Of a stretch of DNA of 5,786 bases, positions 1 through 4,971 are shown piece by piece. The notes below the pieces were generated by a model. The model made no database searches, had not been told where the DNA came from, and saw only the letters and a program-made list of their open reading frames with translations. Origin of the DNA: an uncultured Erysipelotrichaceae bacterium (lineage in GTDB: Bacteria > Bacillota_I > Bacilli_A > Erysipelotrichales > Coprobacillaceae); the NCBI GenBank assembly GCA_900544435.1, contig UQVG01000141.1, positions 1 through 5,786 on the forward strand, given 5' to 3'. Position numbers and translations under genes: made by a program. How positions within the stretch are numbered: position 1 is the first letter of the stretch; each line of letters starts with the position of its first letter.

Positions 1-16
1 TTTCATATAGTTCCAT
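1..16 (-). CDS. prfB: Peptide chain release factor 2, first codons only (cut by window edge)
   Basis: Directly after secA an ATG (minus strand, 16 to 14) overlaps the secA stop by one base (TAATG) and reads M-E-L-Y-E before the window ends. RF2 proteins of Bacillota commonly begin MEL-x-E, and prfB normally follows secA in this phylum, so both sequence and context point to prfB, which releases peptides at UGA and UAA codons. The upstream Shine-Dalgarno is weak (an AGAAG about 15 nt upstream), so translation is probably coupled to secA through the overlapping stop and start. Only five codons are visible. The programmed +1 frameshift common in prfB would lie outside the window. The call rests on five residues plus gene order. 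Confidence 0.6.
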
Positions 17-2649
17 TATTTAAATTCTACTTCTAATTTTAAATGTGGAATACTTTCTTCAGCCGAACTTCCAGGACGAATACCCATATGCACAATATTT
101 TTAGAAATCATATCAACAATAGAAAGTTTCATTTGTTCAAACATATAGAATGCTTCTTCTGTATATTCAGAAAGTGGATTCTTTTGTGCATATGCACGTA
201 AATAAATACCATTTCTTAATTTAGTCATTGCATCAATATGATTGATCCAAGTATAATCAATAACTCCTAATAAAACACTTCTTTCATAATTAACAATTTT
301 TTCATGATCAATATCTTTATTTAATCTCATTTGATATTGAGAGAAACAAATTTCAGTTAATGTTTCTAATAATTTCTTAGGATCATTTTTCACAACATCT
401 TTATTTTTAGCTTCAATTTCAGCAAGTAACATATAATTTTTAGCTACAAAATCTAAAACAGCATCAACATCAACTTCATCATGTTTACCATGAGTTGTAC
501 ATCTATTGATTGTCATTTCAATTGCTTGATTAAACATACCCTTGATAATATCATCCAAATTATCCAATGACATGATTTCATCACGTTCTTTATACATAAT
601 TTCACGTTGTTGTCTCATAACATCATCATATTCAAGAATATGTTTACGTGAATCAAAGTTTTGACCTTCAACACGTCTTTGAGCATTTTCAATAGCTTTT
701 GAAACCATCTTATTTTCAATAGCCATATCATCATCTAAATAATTACTAAATGATTGTAATTTTTCACCAGCAAATCTTTGCATTAATTCATCATCAAATG
801 AAACATAGAATACTGAATAACCAGGATCTCCTTGACGTCCAGAACGTCCACGTAACTGATTATCAATACGTCTTGATTCATGTCTTTCAGAACCAATAAC
901 TGCTAAACCACCAATTTCAGCTACACCTTTACCAAGTTTAATATCAGTACCACGACCAGCCATGTTTGTTGCAATTGTAACTGCACCTTTTTGACCAGCT
1001 CTAGCAATAATTTCTGCTTCTTTAGCATGGTTTTTAGCATTTAATGTGTTATGTCTAATTCCTCTTTTATCTAACATTTTTGATAAAATTTCTGATGTTT
1101 CAACAGAAACAGTCCCAATTAAAATTGGTTGACCATAAGCATGTCTTGCTTCTACTTCATCACATAATGCTTTGAATTTATTTGTTTTTGTAGAATAAAT
1201 TTTATCATTTCTATCATCACGAATAACAGGTTTATTTGTAGGAATTTCAATAACACGCATGTTATAAATCATCATAAATTCTTCTTCTTCAGTTTTTGCA
1301 GTACCAGTCATACCAGCTAATTTATTAAATAATCTGAAGAAATTTTGATATGTGATTGTTGCTCTTGTTTCAGTTTCTTCTTTGATTGGTACACCTTCTT
1401 TAGCTTCAATTGCTTGATGTAATCCATCAGAATAAGCACGTCCTGGCATCACACGTCCAGTAAATTGATCAATAATCATAATTTTAGCATTACGAATATC
1501 TCTTGTACCATCTTCTGTAGCAATCATATATTCAACATCACGAGTCATTGCATAGTTTGCTTTTAAAGCTTGATTAATATGATGAACTAATGAAGTATGT
1601 TGAATATCATATAAGTTATCAATTTTAAATCCTTTTTCAGCTTTTTCGATTCCTTTTGGAGTTAATGAAACTGTTTTAGTTTCAACATCAACTTCATAAT
1701 CTTTTTCAGCAATTAAAGATTTAACAAAACGATCTGCTTGTAAATATAAAGCAGCAGTATTTTTCTTTCCACCTGAAATAATTAATGGTGTTCTTGATTC
1801 ATCAATTAAAATAGAATCAACTTCGTCAATCAAAGCATAATTAAGACCTTTAACTAATACTTTATCTTCCATTGAAGTTACCATATTATCTCTTAAATAA
1901 TCAAAACCTAATTCAGCATTTGTTGTATAAGTAACATCACAACCATGTGCTTCTTGTTTTTGTTGAGGTGTCAATTCTCTTTTATTTAAACCTACAGTTA
2001 ATCCTAAAAATTCAAAAACTTTACCATTATTTCTAGCATCACGTTCAGCTAAATAATCATTAACTGTAATAACATGTACACCTTTTCCTGTTAATGCATT
2101 TAAATAAACTGGGAAGATAGATGTTAATGTTTTACCTTCACCTGTCTTCATTTCAGCAATATCACCATTATGTAATGCAATACCACCCATTAATTGCACT
2201 TTAAATGCTTTTAAATGAATTTGACGCCATGCTGCTTCACGAGCAGTTGCAAAAGCATCTACTAAAATATCATCTAAATCACTACCATTATTCAGTTTTT
2301 CTTTTAAAACATTTGTTTGATTCACTAATTCTTCATCAGACATTGCACTGTATTTGTCTTCTAAAGAAAGAATTTCTTGAGCAATCTTATCTAACTTTTT
2401 AAGTTGTTTTCTTTCATCATCAAAAACACCTTTGATTTTTGTAACAAATCCTTTTTTAGTTTTTTGTGGTGTTGTAGAAAATGGAATAACTTGCCCAGTA
2501 TATTCTTCATTTTTGAAATCTTCTACATGTATATCTTCACCTTGTTGATCTTGTAAATCAACAATATTTTTTGCTGCTTCAACATCGATTCCTAATTTAG
2601 CGTTTCTTTTTTTAATTTCTTTTCTTATTTCTTGCTTTCTACTAGCCAT
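16..2649 (-). CDS. secA: Preprotein translocase ATPase SecA with an N-terminal extension and no C-terminal zinc motif
   Basis: SecA is the ATPase motor that pushes unfolded preproteins through SecYEG at the inner face of the membrane. The 877-residue product carries all the hallmarks: Walker A MKTGEGKT (167-174), Walker B DEVD (275-278), the preprotein cross-linking domain between the first nucleotide-binding domain halves, NMAGRGTDI (562-570), the arginine-finger region QLRGRSGRQGDPG (598-610), EYDDVMRQQR of the helical scaffold (673-682) and the two-helix-finger/wing region with LRNGIYLRAYAQKNPL (811-826). Two things are odd. The usual SecA start (short helix then KLxKI..LED) aligns only from about residue 68, so a charged, Lys/Glu/Asp-rich extension of about 67 residues precedes it, with no internal in-frame Met to replace the start. 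The protein also stops soon after the core, without the C-terminal linker and CxC...CH zinc motif that binds SecB or ribosomes in many species. The ATG at 2649 has AAAAGGAG 9 nt upstream. Confidence 0.97.
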   Translation of the reverse strand: MASRKQEIRKEIKKRNAKLGIDVEAAKNIVDLQDQQGEDIHVEDFKNEEYTGQVIPFSTTPQKTKKGFVTKIKGVFDDERKQLKKLDKIAQEILSLEDKYSAMSDEELVNQTNVLKEKLNNGSDLDDILVDAFATAREAAWRQIHLKAFKVQLMGGIALHNGDIAEMKTGEGKTLTSIFPVYLNALTGKGVHVITVNDYLAERDARNNGKVFEFLGLTVGLNKRELTPQQKQEAHGCDVTYTTNAELGFDYLRDNMVTSMEDKVLVKGLNYALIDEVDSILIDESRTPLIISGGKKNTAALYLQADRFVKSLIAEKDYEVDVETKTVSLTPKGIEKAEKGFKIDNLYDIQHTSLVHHINQALKANYAMTRDVEYMIATEDGTRDIRNAKIMIIDQFTGRVMPGRAYSDGLHQAIEAKEGVPIKEETETRATITYQNFFRLFNKLAGMTGTAKTEEEEFMMIYNMRVIEIPTNKPVIRDDRNDKIYSTKTNKFKALCDEVEARHAYGQPILIGTVSVETSEILSKMLDKRGIRHNTLNAKNHAKEAEIIARAGQKGAVTIATNMAGRGTDIKLGKGVAEIGGLAVIGSERHESRRIDNQLRGRSGRQGDPGYSVFYVSFDDELMQRFAGEKLQSFSNYLDDDMAIENKMVSKAIENAQRRVEGQNFDSRKHILEYDDVMRQQREIMYKERDEIMSLDNLDDIIKGMFNQAIEMTINRCTTHGKHDEVDVDAVLDFVAKNYMLLAEIEAKNKDVVKNDPKKLLETLTEICFSQYQMRLNKDIDHEKIVNYERSVLLGVIDYTWINHIDAMTKLRNGIYLRAYAQKNPLSEYTEEAFYMFEQMKLSIVDMISKNIVHMGIRPGSSAEESIPHLKLEVEFK

Positions 2650-2666
2650 ACATACACGCTCCTTTT
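2642..2666 (-). promoter_or_regulatory. secA ribosome binding site with an overlapping three-codon upstream ORF
   Basis: A strong Shine-Dalgarno AAAAGGAG (2659-2666) serves two ATGs. The first, at 2653, lies 5 nt downstream and opens a mini-ORF Met-Tyr-Gly-stop (ATG TAT GGC TAG, 2642-2653) in a different frame. The second, 9 nt downstream at 2649, is the secA start. The mini-ORF spans the secA start codon, so ribosomes choosing the first ATG would not read secA directly. The arrangement is visible in the sequence; any regulatory role is inference. Confidence 0.5.
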
Positions 2667-2673
2667 ACGCTTG

Positions 2674-2708
2674 TAATCGAACTTAATTATATCAAATAAT
2701 TTCGATTA
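2674..2708 (-). promoter_or_regulatory. secA promoter (extended -10) framed by an inverted repeat
   Basis: On the minus strand TGATATAAT gives a perfect -10 hexamer (2686-2691) with the extended TG element (2693-2694). The -35 region at 17-19 bp is poor (TTTTAA at best), which fits an extended -10 promoter. Transcription would start near 2679, giving a leader of about 30 nt. The -10 is enclosed by perfect 8-bp inverted arms TAATCGAA and TTCGATTA (2701-2708 and 2674-2681, 19-nt spacer), with an inner dyad AATTAT / ATAATT. A repressor or other dimeric DNA-binding protein could sit here, but no known operator was recognised. Confidence 0.6.
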
Positions 2709-2742
2709 TTAAAAGTAAAATTTAATTGTATATACATAAAAT

Positions 2743-2771
2743 AAAAATCTAGAGGGTTTCTCTAGATTTTT
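2743..2771 (-). terminator. Rho-independent terminator of csp, overlapping its stop codon
   Basis: A perfect 12-bp stem AAAAATCTAGAG / CTCTAGATTTTT closes a 5-nt loop (AAACC) and continues into a T-rich tract. The last two csp codons and its TAG stop (2762-2764) lie in the ascending arm, so the coding end is built into the terminator. It separates csp from secA, which has its own promoter. The A-rich opposite flank means it could also terminate plus-strand transcripts. Confidence 0.9.
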
Positions 2772-2968
2772 ACAACATGTTTTGCTTGCATACCGCGTTC
2801 ACTTTGGTACAATTCAAATTCAACTAATTCGCCTTCATTAAGCGTCTTATATCCATTTTGAACAATTTGGCTATAATGAACAAAGATATCTTTTCCTTCT
2901 CCTCGATCAATAAATCCAAATCCCTTTTCGGCATTAAACCATTTGACTCTTCCTTGCACTTTCATCAT
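2762..2968 (-). CDS. csp: Cold-shock domain protein (CspA/CspB family RNA chaperone)
   Basis: This is a 68-residue single cold-shock domain, the usual size for the family. It binds single-stranded RNA and DNA and keeps mRNA unfolded. RNP1 is seen as KGFGFID (15-21) and RNP2 as DIFVHYS (27-33), after the typical [10 protein letters not shown] opening. The start is ambiguous. AAGGAAAGG (2969-2977) precedes two ATGs in tandem (2968, 2965) and then GTG (2959), which would give the family-like beginning MQGRVKWF. The second ATG has the best spacing (8 nt) to the first AAGG. The gene has a candidate promoter of its own with a leader of about 80 nt, similar in kind to the long leaders of cold-inducible csp genes, and its stop lies in a terminator, so it is probably monocistronic. 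It occupies the place between comFC and secA where hpf often lies. Confidence 0.95.
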   Translation of the reverse strand: MMKVQGRVKWFNAEKGFGFIDRGEGKDIFVHYSQIVQNGYKTLNEGELVEFELYQSERGMQAKHVVKI

Positions 2969-3052
2969 CCTTTCCTTGTCTATTTCAGTATATTGAATAT
3001 TTTATAAAAAAGTTATTATTTTCATTCGACAAATAAATTTTACATGTCTTTT

Positions 3053-3082
3053 AATGTAAAAAAATGTCCTTGTTATTGTCAA
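3053..3082 (-). promoter_or_regulatory. Candidate csp promoter
   Basis: A perfect -35 TTGACA (3077-3082) is followed, 18 bp downstream, by TACATT (3053-3058, four of six matches to TATAAT). Transcription would begin near 3046 and give a csp leader of about 80 nt. An 8-bp inverted repeat TTTTACAT / ATGTAAAA (3038-3045, 3054-3061) overlaps the -10 region. A second possible -10, TATACT at about 2985-2990, has no convincing -35. Confidence 0.5.
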
Positions 3083-3097
3083 ATAGTAACTACTATT
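3082..3097. repeat. 16-bp dyad abutting the csp -35 box
   Basis: AATAGTA-AC-TACTATT is a perfect 7-bp dyad with a 2-bp centre. Its promoter-side end overlaps the first base of the candidate csp -35 hexamer. This is typical placement for an activator or repressor site, but the sequence does not match an operator I can name with confidence. Confidence 0.45.
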
Positions 3098-3151
3098 CCA
3101 TATATATGTTGAAAAAGCGATAAAAAACATTTTTAGCATCAATAAAAGCTT

Positions 3152-3196
3152 ACCCTGCTATTGGTTAGTGGTTTCTTGGGTGTCTACAATAGCAAG
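3152..3196 (-). ncRNA. Structured RNA element after comFC: hairpin with possible pseudoknot
   Basis: Immediately after the comFC stop, an 8-bp perfect stem TGCTATTG / CAATAGCA (3187-3194 and 3156-3163) closes a 23-nt loop rich in A and C. ACCC in that loop (3178-3181) can pair with GGGT (3152-3155) that directly follows the stem, giving a 4-bp pseudoknot. The stretch is clearly less AT-rich than the flanking gap and has no U-tract, so it is not an ordinary terminator. A second hairpin, GATTATT / AATAATC (3196-3215), lies just before it across the comFC stop. It could be a small structured RNA, a leader or 3'-UTR element, or chance. No known family was recognised. Confidence 0.35.
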
Positions 3197-3197
3197 A

Positions 3198-3827
3198 TTA
3201 TTCTTTGAAATAATCAAGATGTGGGCAAGCTAGTACCAATGCTTTTATTTTTTTAGGATGATATCTTTCTACTTGTTGAAATGCTGCTTGTAAAGTATTT
3301 GATGATGTTATAACATCATCAAATATTAAAACATTCTTTTTAAAAAGAAATGTCCCATCTTTGATAGATAATACTTTTTTTATTTGACTTCGATCGCTTT
3401 GTTTTGTTTGTTTGTATTCTACTTTTTTATACAAACCTGTAAAAACATGTTGAGAAAATATCTTTGCAATTTCTACATTTGGACAAAAGCCTCTTCTTTC
3501 ATTATCTTTTTGACTACTAGGAATAACAACGATTATATAATTTTTATATAGTCTTTTTAACTCTTGAAATTGTTCAATAAAGCAATCTTTTAAAGCATAA
3601 TCCCCTAATGCTTTATATTGATAAAGTAATTGTCTAAAGAAATCATTATATTCATAGAGTATTTTAACGCTATATCCTTTAATTTTTACATCCTCGTCAA
3701 TTATTTGGAATTTCTTTATGCATTTTATACAAATAGCAGATTCATTCACTAAGTGAAAAAGATCTTGTTTTTGATTTAACTCTTCATGGCATATGCGGCA
3801 TTGCTTCGCTTGATATCCTCTATACAC
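3198..3827 (-). CDS. comFC: Competence protein ComFC (phosphoribosyltransferase-like, zinc ribbon)
   Basis: ComFC is required for DNA transformation in Bacillota and works with the ComFA helicase at the cytoplasmic face during uptake of single-stranded DNA. The 209-residue product has an N-terminal four-cysteine zinc ribbon (C10xxC13, C33xxC36) and a C-terminal type I phosphoribosyltransferase fold with the PRPP-loop motif LIFDDVITSSNTL (167-179). The family consensus at that place is close to DDxxTTGxT; here Ser-Ser replaces Thr-Gly while the two Asp and the last Thr remain. PRPP binding may therefore be weakened. The only start that keeps the first Cys pair is GTG at 3827, since an in-frame TAA lies two codons upstream. 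It has at most a weak Shine-Dalgarno (GAG). The gene overlaps the comFA end by 52 nt, which suggests translational coupling. Confidence 0.93.
   Translation of the reverse strand: MYRGYQAKQCRICHEELNQKQDLFHLVNESAICIKCIKKFQIIDEDVKIKGYSVKILYEYNDFFRQLLYQYKALGDYALKDCFIEQFQELKRLYKNYIIVVIPSSQKDNERRGFCPNVEIAKIFSQHVFTGLYKKVEYKQTKQSDRSQIKKVLSIKDGTFLFKKNVLIFDDVITSSNTLQAAFQQVERYHPKKIKALVLACPHLDYFKE
3296..3325. repeat. 30-bp perfect palindrome inside comFC
   Basis: The half-site TATTTGATGATGTTA is followed without spacer by its exact reverse complement, centred between 3310 and 3311. It covers codons 168-178, which are the PRPP-binding motif of ComFC (I-F-D-D-V-I-T-S-S-N-T). A perfect 30-bp spacerless dyad is far outside what chance gives in a window of this size even at high AT. 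It could form a cruciform or an RNA hairpin, or act as a protein-binding site. It may also be the product of template-switch repair of an imperfect palindrome. Confidence 0.9.
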
Positions 3828-4891
3828 TGTTTAATAGCTCTTGTTTGCCTATTTGTATAAATAAGAATATTTCCACTAGTATAAGGTATTTTTCGACCTG
3901 CTCGACCAGCAATTTGAATAAGAGTTTCTTTATCAAAAAGAGGATGTTCTCCATGTAAAATAATAACTTGTACATTTTCAACAGTCATTCCTCTTTCTAA
4001 AACTGTTGTACATACAATAACATCTATTTCATGGGTTTGTAGTTTTTCTAGAGAATGTTGAATATTCTTGTCTTTAGATGTTGCACACTGACTTTTAATG
4101 AAAAATAACTGGAGATATTTTTGTATTTGTCTTGTCTTTTCTATACTCGCAACAAAAAGAAATACCGGCTTTTTTTCTTTTTGATACTTTTTTAATTGAT
4201 AAATGAGATGACATAAAATCATTGAATTTGTCATTACTTTACATTTTGGCAATGGTAAAGGTTGTTGATGAAATCTTTTTAAAATTTCTACATCACCTTT
4301 TTCAACCGTTGCTGACATCAATACATAATTTCCTTTTATACTATTCATTAATATATTTTCTAAAACTTCATTATGATAATATGGAAAAGCATCATATTCA
4401 TCTAAAATCAATAAATCAAAAGTTTGAGGATAACGGTACAGTTGATGTGTTGTACAAATAATAAACTGTCCATCTAATTGTCTACTATGTCCTCCATAAA
4501 CAACTGTAGGTTTAATATTTAAAAATTGTTTTTGAATTCTCTTTGCTAATTCAATAACCAATTCCTTTCTTGGCATTGTCAAACACACATGATGTCCTAA
4601 ATTTAATGCATATTCAATAACACCATATATCATTTCTGTCTTTCCTGCTCCTGTAACAGCCTTCAATATTGTATTTTGATGATTTTTATACCTTTCAATA
4701 AGTATTTTTGAAGTATTTTCTTGTTCTAAGTTTAATGAATAATTTAAATGATAGTATATTTTTCTTTCATTATTTATAGGTGGCATCTTTACTGTTTTTG
4801 TCGAAAAGGCAATACATTTTCGACAATAGATTCGTCCATTACATTCAAAGAAAAAACTTTCATCTTCATTTTGACATCTTTCACATTTCAT
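3776..4891 (-). CDS. comFA: Competence protein ComFA (DEAD-box-like DNA translocase/helicase)
   Basis: ComFA is the ATP-driven helicase that helps pull transforming DNA into the cell at the ComEC channel. From the ATG at 4891 the protein has 371 residues; a GTG at 4906 would add five. The ATG is preferred because GGTGA lies 5 nt upstream and the predicted transcript starts near 4907. Counted from the GTG, the protein shows zinc-binding cysteines C8xxC11 and C28xxC31 (plus C22), Walker A AVTGAGKT (83-90), DEYD box (169-172), SAT motif III (198-200), motif V TTVLERGMT (300-308) and motif VI QIAGRAGR (331-338). It is shorter than the Bacillus protein (about 460 residues), mainly ahead of Walker A. 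The 3' end overlaps comFC by 52 nt, so the pair form one transcription unit. No ComK-type box (AAAA-N5-TTTT pair) and no cin-box were seen upstream. Confidence 0.94.
   Translation of the reverse strand: MKCERCQNEDESFFFECNGRIYCRKCIAFSTKTVKMPPINNERKIYYHLNYSLNLEQENTSKILIERYKNHQNTILKAVTGAGKTEMIYGVIEYALNLGHHVCLTMPRKELVIELAKRIQKQFLNIKPTVVYGGHSRQLDGQFIICTTHQLYRYPQTFDLLILDEYDAFPYYHNEVLENILMNSIKGNYVLMSATVEKGDVEILKRFHQQPLPLPKCKVMTNSMILCHLIYQLKKYQKEKKPVFLFVASIEKTRQIQKYLQLFFIKSQCATSKDKNIQHSLEKLQTHEIDVIVCTTVLERGMTVENVQVIILHGEHPLFDKETLIQIAGRAGRKIPYTSGNILIYTNRQTRAIKQCIEDIKRSNAAYAMKS
4798..4826. repeat. 10-bp inverted repeat in the comFA zinc-knuckle coding region
   Basis: TTGTCGAAAA and TTTTCGACAA are perfect inverted arms around a 9-nt spacer, lying over the codons of CRKC and the following residues (about 28-38 of the GTG-initiated protein). 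An RNA hairpin close to the 5' end of the comFA message is possible. The function is unknown and it may simply be chance. Confidence 0.4.
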
Positions 4892-4913
4892 CTTCTTCAC
4901 CCACACTTATTTT

Positions 4914-4942
4914 AATATATTTCAAGTGATTTTTTGTCTCAA
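4914..4942 (-). promoter_or_regulatory. comFA promoter (sigma-A type)
   Basis: TTGAGA (4937-4942) and TATATT (4914-4919) each match consensus at five of six bases with an exact 17-bp spacer. Transcription would start near 4907, leaving a leader of about 16 nt before the ATG at 4891. The -35 hexamer overlaps the promoter-proximal 11-bp repeats, so binding there would directly affect RNA polymerase. No terminator separates this site from the upstream regulator gene, so readthrough from that gene is also possible. Confidence 0.65.
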
Positions 4943-4971
4943 ATTTGTGTCATATTTGTTTCATATTTGTC
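4928..4971. repeat. 11-bp tandem repeats upstream of comFA
   Basis: On the plus strand three adjoining units read TCAAATTTGTG (4939-4949), TCATATTTGTT (4950-4960) and TCATATTTGTC (4961-4971). The last two differ at one base. A fourth degenerate unit GATTTTTTGTC (4928-4938) matches at 7 of 11. The 11-bp period places every copy on nearly the same face of the helix. The array starts within the last codons of the response regulator gene and runs through the comFA -35 box. Direct repeats in helical phase are the usual type of target for LytTR regulators, although the unit does not match their published consensus. Confidence 0.75.

Noticed and set aside
1093..1130. Inverted repeat CCAATT-AA-AATTGG within secA
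   Set aside because: The arms are only 6 bp and within conserved coding sequence. This is expected by chance in AT-rich DNA.
2205..2402. Plus-strand open frame of 65 codons
   Set aside because: It lies wholly inside secA on the opposite strand, has no recognisable domain or ribosome site, and is explained as a shadow of a conserved gene.
3150..3196. Insertion-sequence terminus (GGTGTCTACAA resembles some IS ends)
   Set aside because: There is no transposase fragment, no second end and no target-site duplication in the window, so the likeness is too weak to call.
3121..3200. Rho-independent terminator of comFC
   Set aside because: The hairpins at the comFC end are not followed by a U-tract. 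The later A/T runs near 3121-3135 form only a weak A-T stem, so termination here is unproven.
4222..4461. Plus-strand open frame of 79 codons
   Set aside because: It lies inside comFA on the opposite strand. The Leu/Ile-rich composition is what antisense AT-rich coding DNA gives, and there is no supporting signal.
4928..4971. CRISPR array
   Set aside because: The repeats are 11 bp and directly adjoining, without spacers, so they are tandem repeats at a promoter.
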